Positions 35,158-44,227 of a DNA stretch of 50,704 bases are shown in pieces. Position numbers and translations under genes: made by a program. The DNA lies in the NCBI GenBank assembly GCA_934654605.1, contig CAKUGH010000007.1:1-50704 (forward strand), given 5' to 3'. The stretch's first letter is position 1; every line of letters starts with the position of its first letter. The notes below the pieces were generated by a model. The model saw only the letters and a list, made by a program, of their open reading frames with translations. It was not told where the DNA came from and made no database searches. Source of the stretch: an uncultured Collinsella sp. (GTDB taxonomy: Bacteria > Actinomycetota > Coriobacteriia > Coriobacteriales > Coriobacteriaceae).

Positions 35158-35193
35158 GAAACCCCGGCAGCTCTTCGCAACTGCCGGGGTTTC
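35158..35193. terminator. strong GC hairpin upstream of gluQRS
   Basis: GAAACCCCGGCAG and CTGCCGGGGTTTC form a 13-bp perfect stem with a ten-base loop. It looks like a terminator but no gene ends beside it on either strand. It could be a leader hairpin of gluQRS on the minus strand, or a relic. Confidence 0.5.
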
Positions 35194-35366
35194 CGCGGAA
35201 AAGGGGGACATGATCCTCGAGCGAACGGCAAAGGGGCAAACCGTTTTCGCTTAACTGCTTTATGCCCCTCGTCCGGCGGCTCAATCAGTGCGCGTCACGC
35301 CCACACAAAGCCGCTACACCTGTGATGGAGGTGTGAAGTGATATCTATTGCTGGCGCGGGCCATGC

Positions 35367-35416
35367 CAAGGAGTGTCCCAGACTGCCGGCAGATAAGGAA
35401 CGTCCCTAAGTGCCGG
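35367..35416 (-). repeat. 50-bp dispersed repeat, copy 2 (inverted)
   Basis: Reverse complement of 13151-13200 with only a few differences. Upstream of the DUF2207 gene. Next to it, gggacttttgtccc forms a short hairpin. Confidence 0.75.
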
Positions 35417-35529
35417 GCTTAGGTGGGACTTTTGTCCCATTTGGCGCTCCGCTGGCCTAGATATTCGTCATGTGCGCCCATAAACGTGGGACAATGACGC
35501 TGTTGGTATCACAGACAAAGGATGTGCCT

Positions 35530-37473
35530 ATGAACGCCCCCGTTGCCAAGACCTGTCGGCAGCGTCGCCTGTTCGCGCGATTCGCTTCCGTCTGCGCGCT
35601 CGTCGCGCTCGCGTTGTTGCTGCTGCCTGCCGCCGCGCACGCCGACGGCTACTCCATGAGCCAAACCTACATCGGCGCCACGGTCGAGGCCGATGGCTCG
35701 CTGACCGTTGTCGAGGGACGCCAGTTCGACTTCGACGATGACATTAACGGCGTGTATTGGGATATCAATACAGGCTCTAACCAGCAAGGCGGCTCGGTGG
35801 GCGTCAATGTGCTGAGCGTCGAGGAAGATGGCACCGCGTTTAACAAGGTCGACAGCGCAAACAAAGGCGATCGTGGCGTCTACACCGTGGAACAGTCCGA
35901 CGATGGCGTGAGGATCAAGGTGTTCAGCCCTCACGAGAGCGGCGACAGTGCGATCTTTTACGTGAGCTACACCATGACCGGCGCGGTCATGAACTGGTCC
36001 GATACCGCCGAGCTCTACTGGAAGTTTGTGGGCGACGGCTGGTCCGCGGATTCCGACGATGTGGAGCTGGAGGTTTACTTTGCAAACGCCGCCGCTGGGA
36101 CGGCGGCCTCCAAGGGCGACAACTTCCGTGCGTGGGGTCACGGCCCGCTCACGGGCGATGTGTCGCTCGACGCGGACGAGCCCATGGTCACCTATACCAT
36201 TCCTTGCGTGCATCAGGGCGAGTTCGCCGAGGCACGCGTGGTCTTTCCCGGCGACTGGGTGCCGTGGCTTAGCGCCTCGAGCGAGGAACGCCTGCCGACG
36301 ATCCTAAGCGAGGAGAAGGCATGGGCCGAGGAGGCCAATGCCCGCCGTGCCCATGCGCGTATGATTGCCAACGTGCTGGCCGTGGTGAGTGTTGTCGCGG
36401 CGGTGGCCTTTACCGGCACAATCGTCGTGCTCAAACTGCGCAAGCGTAAACCCAAGCCGCTTTTCCAGGACGAGTATTTCCGCGACGTGCCCTCGGCCGA
36501 CCATCCTGCCGTGCTTTCGGCTCTTATGAGCTGGAATGAGGTGCCCGATCAGGCATATATCGCCACGCTCATGAAGCTCACTGACGACCGCGTGATCAGG
36601 CTCGAGCAGGCGACCGTGACCAAGGCCAAGAAGGGCCTGTTGGGGCGCGAGAAAGAGGAGCAGACGTACCGCGTGACGGTGAGTGATGAGGGCTGGAAAT
36701 CGGCCAAGGGCATTGACCGCATGGTACTCAAGGTGTTCTTTGCCGGTGTCAAGCCCGACGAGAACGGCGAACGTTCGCGCACATTCGACGAGCTGCAGCA
36801 TTACGTCAAGCAGCACGCTACGCCCGTGGGCGACAAGCTCGAGGACTATCAGAACAGCGTTAAAGGCAAACTGGCCGACAGCGAGTACGTTGCCTCGGAC
36901 GGTATTGTCGCGATGGTGTTTTGCCTGGTCCTTGGCATCTTGGTCGCCTTTATCCCCGTGGGGTCCATCTTCTTTACCGATGGTGCGCAGGCGAACATTA
37001 TCGCCGCGGTGATCTCGGTGCCAATCGTGCTGGTGGGCATTGGCGTGGGCCTTACGTTCCGTCGCTTTACGCCGGAGGGTGCCGAGGTAGCGGCCCGTTG
37101 CAAGGCGCTTAAGCATTGGCTCGAGGACTTCACGCGCCTAAAGGAAGCCGTCCCGGGCGACCTGGTGCTGTGGAACAAACTGCTGGTAATGGGCGCGGCG
37201 CTGGGCGTTTCGAAGGAAGTGCTGCGCCAGCTTGCCGAGGCCGTGCCGCCTGAGGTGCGCGAGGCTGATGGCTTCTACGACAATTACCCCTGCTACTGGT
37301 GGTACTACCATCACTACGGCAACCAGTCCCCGCTCGATTCGTTCGATAGCGTGTATCACGAGAGTATCCGCGAGCTGGCATCGAGCTCTGACAGCTCCGG
37401 TGGCGGCGGAGGCGGCGGCTTCTCTGGCGGCGGCGGTGGTGGCGCCGGCGGAGGCGGCGGCGGAACGTTCTAG
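35530..37473 (+). CDS. DUF2207 membrane protein with Gly-rich tail
   Basis: 647 residues. N-terminal signal peptide (FARFASVCALVALALLLLPA ... AHA), then an extracytoplasmic beta-rich DUF2207 domain (MSQTYIGATVEADGSLTVVE, INGVYWDI, VSYTMTGAV). Transmembrane helices at about 280-300 (VLAVVSVVAAVAFTGTIVVL) and two near 460-520 (GIVAMVFCLVLGILVAFIPV; VISVPIVLVGIGVGL). The cytoplasmic part contains a tandem winged-helix-like module, and the C-terminus is glycine-rich (about 24 residues of Gly/Ser/Ala), typical of the family. ATG at 35530 with AAAGGA. Function of the family is unknown. Confidence 0.88.
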   Translation: MNAPVAKTCRQRRLFARFASVCALVALALLLLPAAAHADGYSMSQTYIGATVEADGSLTVVEGRQFDFDDDINGVYWDINTGSNQQGGSVGVNVLSVEEDGTAFNKVDSANKGDRGVYTVEQSDDGVRIKVFSPHESGDSAIFYVSYTMTGAVMNWSDTAELYWKFVGDGWSADSDDVELEVYFANAAAGTAASKGDNFRAWGHGPLTGDVSLDADEPMVTYTIPCVHQGEFAEARVVFPGDWVPWLSASSEERLPTILSEEKAWAEEANARRAHARMIANVLAVVSVVAAVAFTGTIVVLKLRKRKPKPLFQDEYFRDVPSADHPAVLSALMSWNEVPDQAYIATLMKLTDDRVIRLEQATVTKAKKGLLGREKEEQTYRVTVSDEGWKSAKGIDRMVLKVFFAGVKPDENGERSRTFDELQHYVKQHATPVGDKLEDYQNSVKGKLADSEYVASDGIVAMVFCLVLGILVAFIPVGSIFFTDGAQANIIAAVISVPIVLVGIGVGLTFRRFTPEGAEVAARCKALKHWLEDFTRLKEAVPGDLVLWNKLLVMGAALGVSKEVLRQLAEAVPPEVREADGFYDNYPCYWWYYHHYGNQSPLDSFDSVYHESIRELASSSDSSGGGGGGGFSGGGGGGAGGGGGGTF

Positions 37474-37924
37474 CGAGCGCTAGCTTTGGGGTGGACCTTT
37501 CTGGGCGGTTGCCAGGGAAGATCCATCCCATTTTTGTGCACCAAAACGGGCCAAGCTTTCCGCTGCGGACCTCCGCGCAAGGTGGGTGGGCAAAAAATGC
37601 CAAATATGAGTACTGTTGCCGTTATAGTTACATTAATTTGCGCTCATCTATTGGCTTCTAATGAGAGTATTTCTCGTTAAGAGCCAATTTTATCGAACAT
37701 TTGGGGAGATACGTCAGCTCGCCCGGCTGGCTACCATGTCTAAAAGCCTTAAAAATGACCCGAATCGCTGCTACTAAAAAGGTAACAGTACTCATATTTG
37801 ATGTTTTTTGACCACAGCCATTTGCAGACCCCCTAGGCTACTCATTGGGGACAGACTTAAATGACCAGTCGTTGGGGAACAGTCATTGGGGACGTTCTTA
37901 AATGACTAGGTGTGTCTGCCGAGG
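37474..37924. other. intergenic region with a 220-bp inverted-repeat element
   Basis: About 450 bases with no gene. Besides the 220-bp element it holds direct repeats at about 37844-37908 (cattggggac twice, each followed by cttaaatgac), of the dispersed type common in such genomes. Confidence 0.55.
37591..37810. mobile_element. 220-bp MITE-like element with 30-bp terminal inverted repeats
   Basis: Ends 37591-37620 and 37781-37810 are inverted copies matching at 26 of 30 positions, including the 16-bp core aaatatgagtactgtt / aacagtactcatattt. The interior is A+T-rich and non-coding. It holds a further inverted pair, attggcttctaatgag and ctcgttaagagccaat (37650-37688). No transposase gene inside. 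Whether it is mobilised in trans is inference. Confidence 0.7.
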
Positions 37925-38566
37925 CTAGGCTGTTAGGTCCAGTTCGTAGAGAAAGCTCTCACGCGGCATGTCGTGGCGGCGTTCTTCGCGGTTGGCGCGG
38001 TGCGTGGCCGTGCGCTTAAAGCCGTGCAGCTCGTAGAACTTCCACGAGCAGTTGGAGTCGGTATACAGGTGCGCCTTAGTTGCCCCGCGCGAGGAGAGGT
38101 GCGAGATCGCGGCGTCGAGCAGTACCGATCCAACGCCCAGGCCATGAACATCGGGGTCGACGGCGAGCAGCGTGACCTCGTATTCATGCGGCAGCGGGCT
38201 GCTCTCGAGCAGACGGTTGTTGGTCCGGATGGTGGCGCGCACAAACGAGAGGTACTCGGCGCACGCATTGGGCTCCAGCTCGCGCATCTGCGACAGCAGC
38301 GCGCGCTCGGTATCCATCCAGTGCTCGTTGATGGTGCGGCCGGAGCTTTGCCCCGCGCGCGCAAGCGCAATGCCACGCGCCTGGCCGTCAATCACGGCAA
38401 CCTGCGAAAACGTCGAGGACGAAAGGCAATAGGCAAGATCGCACGCGGCCTCAAGGCGGTTGTACTCATCGTTATCCGAGTTGTTGTGCCAAAGCTGCTG
38501 CAGAATCAGCGCGATGGCGTCGAAATCTTCGGTATCAAACGGTCGGTAGAGAACCCGCGAGACCAT
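37925..38566 (-). CDS. GNAT-family acetyltransferase
   Basis: 213 residues. Acetyl-CoA-binding motif A in VTLLAVDPDVHGLGVGSVLL (the Q/RxxGxG/A signature appears as HGLGVG), then ATKAHLYTDSNCSWKFYELH for motif B. The N-terminal DTEDFDAIALILQQLW is typical. Target unknown. Divergent from purH; GTG/ATG start with AAAGAGG upstream. Confidence 0.82.
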   Translation of the reverse strand: MVSRVLYRPFDTEDFDAIALILQQLWHNNSDNDEYNRLEAACDLAYCLSSSTFSQVAVIDGQARGIALARAGQSSGRTINEHWMDTERALLSQMRELEPNACAEYLSFVRATIRTNNRLLESSPLPHEYEVTLLAVDPDVHGLGVGSVLLDAAISHLSSRGATKAHLYTDSNCSWKFYELHGFKRTATHRANREERRHDMPRESFLYELDLTA

Positions 38567-38843
38567 GGTGCCTCTTTCTTTTGCGGATGCATATCGAGCA
38601 AAGTTCTACCACGCCATTGGCATCTAAATATGGTGCCCCTGTGTTCCATCAACTCACCGCGGCCGAATGCGCGCCCGTGCCCTCCGCTCGCAAGCTTTTT
38701 CTGCACAAGCGGACGATGCGGGGTGCATCGGCGCGCTCGATGCGCTACATTAAATCAGTATTTTCAATGCCGCTGCGCGAGCGCTGCAGATCGACGTATC
38801 ACCGACTCACAGAGCACGGCGGCGTACCAGACAGGAGGACTGC

Positions 38844-40451
38844 ATGGGATCTGATGTGAAGATCGCACGCGCGTTGATCTCGGTTACCGATAAGACGGGT
38901 GTCGTCGATTTCGCACGGACGCTGGTTGACGACTTTGGCGTCGAGATCATCTCTACGGGCGGCACGGCTCGTGCCATCGAGGACGCGGGCGTTCCCGTAA
39001 CCCCCATCGAGGAGTTCACGGGCTATCCCGAGATGATGGACGGCCGCGTCAAGACGCTGCACCCCAAGGTTCACGGCGCGCTGCTAGCCCGTCGTGATTC
39101 CGAGCAGCACATGCAGGAAGCCGCTCAGCACGGCATTAAGCTGATCGACCTGGTCGTCGTCAACCTGTACGAGTTCGAGAAGACCGTCGCCAACCCCGAG
39201 GTTACCTTCGCGGACGCCATCGAGCACATCGACATCGGCGGCCCCTCCATGCTGCGCTCTGCCGCCAAGAACGCCGCGAGCGTTACCGTCATCTCCGACC
39301 CGGCCGACTACGACGCCGTCCTGGCCGAGATGCACGAGACCGGCGGCTGCACCACGCTTGCCACCCGTCGTCGCCTGCAGGTGAAGGTCTACCAGACCAC
39401 CGCCGCCTACGACACGGCTATCTCCCGTTGGCTTGCCGCTCAGGCAAGCGACGTGGCGGACACCTCCGCTAAGCTCGAGATCTCGCTGGAGAAGGTCGAT
39501 GACCTTCGCTATGGTGAGAACCCGCAGCAGAAGGCCACGGTTTATCGCTTTGCCGAGGGCTGCGAGAACACCGCGAGCTCGCAGTTCCCGCTCGTGGGCT
39601 CCGAGCAGATCCAGGGCAAGCCGCTCAGCTACAACAACTATCTGGATGCCGACGCCGCCTGGAACCTGGTCCGCGAGTTCGACGAGCCGGCCTGCGTGAT
39701 CCTCAAGCATCAGAACCCCTGCGGCTCTGCCGTGGCCGAGGACATCACGTCCGCCTACGACCGCGCTTTCGCCTGCGATCCCAAGAGCGCCTTCGGCGGC
39801 ATCATCGCCTGCAACCGCGAGGTTCCCTTTGAGCTGGTTGAGCATTTCGCCGACCAGAACAAGCAGTTCGTCGAGGTCATCATCGCCCCGGGCTACACCG
39901 ATGATGCGCTCGAGCGCATGGCCAAGCGCCCCAACCTGCGCGTGCTGGCTACCGGTGGCGTGGACCACGGCGCCCAGGTGGAGCTGCGCTCCATCGACGG
40001 CGGCATGCTGGTCCAGGAGGTCGACCACGTGACCGAGGACCCCGCGACCTTTACGTTCCCCACCGACCGCAAGCCCACCGACGCCGAGATGGCCGAGCTC
40101 GAGTTTGCCTGGAAGGTCTGCAAGGGCGTCAAGTCCAACGCCATCCTGGTCTCCAAGGGCAAGGCCGGCATTGGCATGGGCCCGGGTCAGCCCAACCGCG
40201 TGGATTCCGCGCTGCTGGCCTGCGAGCGTGCCGAGGACTTCTGCGAGCGCGAGGGCGTGGAGAAGGGCGGCTTTGCCTGCGCAAGCGACGCGTTCTTCCC
40301 GTTCCGCGACAACGTCGACGTGCTTGCCGCACATGGCGTGACCTGCATCATTCAGCCCGGCGGCTCCAAACGCGACGACGAGAGCATCCAGGCCTGCAAC
40401 GAGCATGGCATCGCGATGGTGTTCACTGGCGCTCGCCACTTCCGCCACTAA
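38844..40451 (+). CDS. purH: bifunctional AICAR transformylase / IMP cyclohydrolase
   Basis: 535 residues, last two steps of IMP synthesis. IMP cyclohydrolase half: [58 protein letters not shown] half: [48 protein letters not shown] (catalytic His-Asn region), [13 protein letters not shown] and [21 protein letters not shown] at ideal distance from the ATG. The AICAR made by HisF feeds this enzyme. A structured repeat and a terminator follow. Confidence 0.97.
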   Translation: MGSDVKIARALISVTDKTGVVDFARTLVDDFGVEIISTGGTARAIEDAGVPVTPIEEFTGYPEMMDGRVKTLHPKVHGALLARRDSEQHMQEAAQHGIKLIDLVVVNLYEFEKTVANPEVTFADAIEHIDIGGPSMLRSAAKNAASVTVISDPADYDAVLAEMHETGGCTTLATRRRLQVKVYQTTAAYDTAISRWLAAQASDVADTSAKLEISLEKVDDLRYGENPQQKATVYRFAEGCENTASSQFPLVGSEQIQGKPLSYNNYLDADAAWNLVREFDEPACVILKHQNPCGSAVAEDITSAYDRAFACDPKSAFGGIIACNREVPFELVEHFADQNKQFVEVIIAPGYTDDALERMAKRPNLRVLATGGVDHGAQVELRSIDGGMLVQEVDHVTEDPATFTFPTDRKPTDAEMAELEFAWKVCKGVKSNAILVSKGKAGIGMGPGQPNRVDSALLACERAEDFCEREGVEKGGFACASDAFFPFRDNVDVLAAHGVTCIIQPGGSKRDDESIQACNEHGIAMVFTGARHFRH

Positions 40452-40464
40452 GTAGCGAGGAGGC

Positions 40465-40578
40465 GCTGCGGCTTGCCCAAGCACCCGACCTTGCCCCTCA
40501 AACCGTCGCTTGCGTACATTTAGTACGCGGCGCTCCTCTTTCGGGGCAATCTCGGGCACTTGGGCAACCCTCGCCGAC
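40465..40578 (+). repeat. 114-bp structured repeat, copy 2 (after purH)
   Basis: Same length as 3657-3770. Outer arms gcccaagcacccga / tcgggcacttgggc and inner arms ttgcccc / ggggcaa pair. Relative to copy 1, the G-C pair in ccagg/cctgg has become A-T (ccaag/cttgg), a compensatory change. Confidence 0.75.
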
Positions 40579-40651
40579 CTGTTAGGTTGACTGGGGAGGA
40601 TGGGAGGCTATCCCGTCCTCTGATTTGGCCTTCCTTCAAAATAATCTCTGC

Positions 40652-40687
40652 AAAAGACGGCTGCTCCGTTTGGAGGGCCGTCTTTTT
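40652..40687 (+). terminator. Rho-independent terminator after purH
   Basis: AAAAGACGGC and GCCGTCTTTTT form a stem with a 15-base loop and T-tract. It lies just before the ribosome site of the next gene. A second hairpin, gaggatggga / tcccgtcctc, is at 40596-40620. Confidence 0.82.
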
Positions 40688-40727
40688 GGTATAAGAGGAC
40701 GGAATGACTAACACGAAAGGTTCAACC

Positions 40728-41435
40728 ATGCCCCAGATTGATGATGCCGAGCTGTTTGGCAATGCCGAGGATCAGCGCGCGTACGAGGACTTTTGCGCTA
40801 ATCAGGAGGCGGTCGAGAAGTTCACGCTCGACAAGCCTGCGCTCATCTGCCGCTGGCGCATGTCCAACAAAAAGGTGCCCATGCTCAACCGTCACATCCG
40901 CGCGCTGTCCGAGCGCCTAGTGCAGGGCGAGCCGCTTACCCATAACATGCTCAGCTGGGCCAAGCAGCACGTTGAGTGGTCGCTTGCCGAGGGCGACTAT
41001 ACCGCCCACGACGGTGTGCTCATGCTGGTGATCGATGTCAACGGCAACGCCGCCATGACGGTGGGGGAGTACGAGCCGCTGGCCGACACCTCGGCCAAGG
41101 CGCTGCGTGCACGCTCTGCCGAGGCCCGCTCCGAGGCCGACGAGACCGGCGTGGCGCCCGAACTGCTCGCCGCCGTCAACAACGGCGAGCTGGCCTTTGT
41201 GGCGCCGGAGGACGAGTGCCTGTGCGGCACGGCAACGCTCATCGAGCAGCTGGCGCAGACCAAGGACATGCCGGTCGCACGCGTGGATATTCCCGCGCAG
41301 CTCAAGGGCGCGCTGTTCCTGGTGAGCGACGAGCACGGCGTGGTCCCCGCCAACGACGCCGACGCCGCCGAGGCAGACGCCGCCACGGTCGCCTTCTTCG
41401 CCGACGGCTACGAAAAGCTCCGCGCCCGCCGCTAA
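40728..41435 (+). CDS. conserved protein of unknown function
   Basis: 235 residues from the ATG at 40728 (AAAGG eight bases upstream); an in-frame ATG at 40704 is also possible. Acidic soluble protein with AEDQRAYEDFCANQEAVEK, a mid-region VDVNGNAAMTVGEYEPLAD-like segment (VLMLVIDVNGNAAMTVGEYE), and CGTATLIEQLAQTKDM. No motif I can tie to an enzyme. It stands alone between a terminator and a two-component operon. Confidence 0.65.
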   Translation: MPQIDDAELFGNAEDQRAYEDFCANQEAVEKFTLDKPALICRWRMSNKKVPMLNRHIRALSERLVQGEPLTHNMLSWAKQHVEWSLAEGDYTAHDGVLMLVIDVNGNAAMTVGEYEPLADTSAKALRARSAEARSEADETGVAPELLAAVNNGELAFVAPEDECLCGTATLIEQLAQTKDMPVARVDIPAQLKGALFLVSDEHGVVPANDADAAEADAATVAFFADGYEKLRARR

Positions 41436-41500
41436 ATGATTATTCTGGGACGGGGACTAAAAAATCATTTTGGTCCCCGCTCCCGTCGCGAGTGCGAGGC
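41436..41500 (+). repeat. hairpin region after the unknown gene
   Basis: gacggggac (41453-41461) and gtccccg (41483-41489) pair around an A+T-rich loop that repeats aatgatt / aatcatt. Terminator-like for the preceding gene. Confidence 0.4.
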
Positions 41501-41614
41501 GGGCCAAACGCCACCGCTCGCGAACAGTTCTGTCACCTTGACGCCGCGCGCGGTGCACGCCTGCGGGTTCGCGGCCATAATGGTGGCAAGACAACCAAGA
41601 GGGGAGCGGAATCC

Positions 41615-42286
41615 ATGGCGCTGATCTATATCGTTGAGGACGACGAGCCCATCCGTCGCGAGCTCACCGACATTCTGGCCCGTGCCGGGTTTGAGGTCGA
41701 GGCCTGCGAATCGTTCGAGCACGTCTCGCGCGACATCCTGGCCGCCGCACCCGATCTGGTGCTGCTCGACCTCACGCTTCCCGTCAAAGACGGCCAGCAT
41801 ATCTGCCACGAAGTCCGCCGCGAATCCGAGGTTCCCATCATCGTCCTCACGTCGCGTACGACCGAGATCGACGAGGTCATGTCCATGACGCTCGGTGCGG
41901 ACGACTTTGTCCCCAAGCCCTACAGCGCCCGCGTGCTCGTGGCGCGCATCAATGCGCTGCTGCGGCGCACCACGGCGGCCGGCGAGCGCAGCACACTTGT
42001 CCACAAGGGGCTGGAGCTCGACCTCGCCCGCTCCGCGGTCACCAACACCGCAACCGGCGACAGCACCGAGCTCACCAAAAACGAGCTGCGAATCCTCTCT
42101 TTGCTCCTGAGCCGCGCGGGCAAGATCGTTTCGCGCTCGGCCATCATGCAGGACCTGTGGGACTCCGACGCCTTCGTGGATGACAACACGCTCACCGTCA
42201 ATATCAACCGCCTGCGCTCCACGCTCGAAAAAATCGGCATCAAGGGGTATCTGACCACGCACCGCGGCCAGGGCTATTCGGTCTAG
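41615..42286 (+). CDS. OmpR-family response regulator (BceR-like pair)
   Basis: 223 residues. Receiver: MALIYIVEDDEPIRREL, Asp 52 in LVLLDLTLPVKDGQ, Thr 78/Ser 79 region, Lys 100 in FVPKPY. Winged helix: LTKNELRILSLLLSRAGKIV and LTTHRGQGYSV. GAGGGGAG upstream of the ATG. Nine bases separate it from the kinase gene. The sensor type suggests a cell-envelope or antimicrobial-peptide response. Confidence 0.92.
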   Translation: MALIYIVEDDEPIRRELTDILARAGFEVEACESFEHVSRDILAAAPDLVLLDLTLPVKDGQHICHEVRRESEVPIIVLTSRTTEIDEVMSMTLGADDFVPKPYSARVLVARINALLRRTTAAGERSTLVHKGLELDLARSAVTNTATGDSTELTKNELRILSLLLSRAGKIVSRSAIMQDLWDSDAFVDDNTLTVNINRLRSTLEKIGIKGYLTTHRGQGYSV

Positions 42287-42295
42287 GGGCCGGCC

Positions 42296-43339
42296 ATGTC
42301 GTTTGCCAAGTATTTTAAAGACGCGCTGCTTCCCGTCGCCGTGTGGACGTGCGGCGTGCTGCTGAGCTGCTTTGTGCTGACGGTTGCCGGGGCGCCCGTC
42401 TCCATCGTGATTGTGGCGGTCGGCGTGTCCTTTATCTTTGGCATGCTCGGCATTGTGATCGAGTATGCGCGCCGTCGTCGATTTTTGCATCAGCTGGAGC
42501 GGGCGGCCGAGGAGCTGGAAAGTCCCGCATGGGTGCAGGAGATGGTGCAGTGTCCGACCTATTCCGAGGGCGAGCTCGAGTACGAGGTCCTGCGTCGCGT
42601 GGGCAAGGCTGCTTGCGATGAGGTGGCGGAAGGCCGGCGCCAGACCGACGACTATCGCGACTATATCGAGAGCTGGGTCCACGAGGCCAAACTGCCGCTG
42701 GCGGCAGCACATCTGATTCTGGAAAACCTGGACGGCAGCGAAGACGACCTGTCACGCGTGGATGACCTGGGCCGCGAGCTGGCCCGCGTGGAGCGTTACA
42801 TCGACCAGGCGCTCTACTATGCGCGCTCGGAAGTCGTGGAGCGCGACTACCTGATTCGCCGTTGGAGCCTCAAGGCCCTGGTGACGGGTGCCATCAAAGC
42901 CAACGCGCGTGAGCTCATCGCGGCGCACGTGGCGCCGGTGTGCGAGGACCTCGATTTTGAGGTCTTTACCGACGAGAAGTGGCTCGAGTTTATTCTGGGC
43001 CAACTCATTCAGAACAGTATTAAATATGCGCGCGAGGACGGTGCGAAGATCACGTTCTCGGGCGCGTTGCTGGACGAGGGGCTGGCGAGTGAGCGCATTG
43101 AGCTCACCGTTGCCGACAACGGCTGCGGTGTGAGCGCAGCCGACCTGCCCCGCGTGTTCGAGAAGGGCTTTACCGGCGACAACGGCCGCACGACCAAGCG
43201 CGCAACGGGCATCGGCCTCTACCTGGTGGCGCGCCTGTGCTCCAAGATGGGCATCGACGTCACCGCAGCATCGGAGCCGGGCGAAGGCTTCGTCGTAACC
43301 TTCGCTTTTTCAACGAACAAGTTCCAATATTTCGAGTAG
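42296..43339 (+). CDS. sensor histidine kinase, intramembrane-sensing type
   Basis: 347 residues. Two N-terminal helices (LLPVAVWTCGVLLSCFVLTV and PVSIVIVAVGVSFIFGMLGI) with almost no extracytoplasmic loop, as in BceS-type kinases. The H-box is DYIESWVHEAKLPLAA with His 129 (the W-V-H-E-x-K form of this group). ATP-binding lid: GQLIQNSIKYARED, VADNGCGVS, RVFEKGFTGDNGR and GIGLYLVARLC. BceRS pairs usually sit next to a BceAB-type ABC transporter that senses peptides; none is adjacent here. Confidence 0.9.
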   Translation: MSFAKYFKDALLPVAVWTCGVLLSCFVLTVAGAPVSIVIVAVGVSFIFGMLGIVIEYARRRRFLHQLERAAEELESPAWVQEMVQCPTYSEGELEYEVLRRVGKAACDEVAEGRRQTDDYRDYIESWVHEAKLPLAAAHLILENLDGSEDDLSRVDDLGRELARVERYIDQALYYARSEVVERDYLIRRWSLKALVTGAIKANARELIAAHVAPVCEDLDFEVFTDEKWLEFILGQLIQNSIKYAREDGAKITFSGALLDEGLASERIELTVADNGCGVSAADLPRVFEKGFTGDNGRTTKRATGIGLYLVARLCSKMGIDVTAASEPGEGFVVTFAFSTNKFQYFE

Positions 43340-43370
43340 CGCATGCGGCAGACGTCCGCCCAAACAAAAA

Positions 43371-43404
43371 CGTGCCGCCCCAAACGGGGCGGCACGCCAT
43401 CTTT
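43371..43404 (+). terminator. terminator after the BceS-like kinase
   Basis: GTGCCGCCCC and GGGGCGGCAC form a perfect 10-bp stem with loop aaac, followed by catctttta. Lies 33 bases after the kinase stop. Confidence 0.82.
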
Positions 43405-43436
43405 TATCAGCCAACTCGCTGAAGTATGGTGACGAA

Positions 43437-43527
43437 GGCGCAAGGCCGGGAGGGGTTATCAAAGCCGACATCCCGCAGCCGCGAAGCGGCGAGGACGTCG
43501 GCGTGATAACCCCGCAGGCCTTGCGCC
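43437..43527. repeat. 91-bp large hairpin before uspA end
   Basis: ggcgcaaggcc, ggggttatca and gccgac on the left pair with gtcggc, tgataacccc and ggccttgcgcc on the right, separated by small internal loops. Lies between the convergent kinase and UspA genes. Confidence 0.65.
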
Positions 43528-43540
43528 GACGGGAAGGAAC

Positions 43541-43978
43541 CTACTTCACGACCAAAATGTCGCAGTCCGTATTGCGCAGCAGGAACGTCGAAATCGAACC
43601 CAGTAGCGCGTACTTGATCGAGGACAGGCCGCGGGCGCCGCAGAGCACCAGATCGGGCTTGACCACGTCGAGCATCTCGTCCTTGAGCGTCTCGCGAATG
43701 CGACCGGTGCGAATCATGACCTCGACCTCGGGAATGTCGGGATTGGCCTTGGCCTCCTCGAGCTGCTTGGCGATGGAGTTGTTAAAGGCCTCCTCCAGGC
43801 CGTTGACCAGGTCGACCGGATAGGAACCGGCGCTCTCGAGCGCGGTGGAGTCGATGACGTGGCCGATAATCAGCTTGGCGCCGTTGTTCGCGGCGACCTT
43901 GATGGCGCGTGCCAGCACAAAATCCTGCTGCTCAGTACCGTCGAGTGAAACAAATACCTTGGTGTAGCCCTCGTTCAT
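43541..43978 (-). CDS. universal stress protein
   Basis: 145 residues, single UspA domain. Starts with YTKVFVSLDGTEQQDFVL, has AKLIIGHVID, PDLVLCGARGLSS, and an ATP-binding loop G-x2-G-x9-G-S/T in GARGLSSIKYALLGSIS, so it is likely ATP-binding. The GAGxCD-type N-terminal Asp (LDGTEQ) is present. AAGGAGG ribosome site. Role in stress or metabolic adaptation in relatives. Confidence 0.9.
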   Translation of the reverse strand: MNEGYTKVFVSLDGTEQQDFVLARAIKVAANNGAKLIIGHVIDSTALESAGSYPVDLVNGLEEAFNNSIAKQLEEAKANPDIPEVEVMIRTGRIRETLKDEMLDVVKPDLVLCGARGLSSIKYALLGSISTFLLRNTDCDILVVK

Positions 43979-44227
43979 GGTTTCCTCCTTGGTCTATCGC
44001 ACGGGCGCGGGGCTCGTGCGTCGGGCGGGCGCGGGTGCGTTGACCGCCGGACACTTTACCTTGTTGCAGTTATACCCAAGGATTTCGGTTTGACCGCTCG
44101 CAATTCTGTGAACGGGCGAGTTTTTTGGTAAGGGTAGGCGCGGTCGCGCCGCCAACGGTTGATAATGGGACATCGCCCGCATCGTCCGCAGAACATCTAC
44201 CGGCGGGTGTCTAACGAGGGGGTCCCT

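Larger units (their letters stand above)
35012..35529. other. long intergenic region with hairpins and a dispersed repeat
   Basis: About 520 bases between gluQRS (minus) and the DUF2207 gene (plus). Contains the hairpin 35158-35193 and the repeat 35367-35416. No supported gene. Divergent promoters should be here. Confidence 0.5.

Noticed and set aside
35158..35193. T-box or other known riboswitch upstream of gluQRS
   Set aside because: Only a simple GC hairpin is visible; no T-box consensus or specifier loop could be recognised.
39084..40559. 491-codon open frame antisense to purH
   Set aside because: Shadow of a G+C-rich gene; the sequence is low in structure and has no family features.
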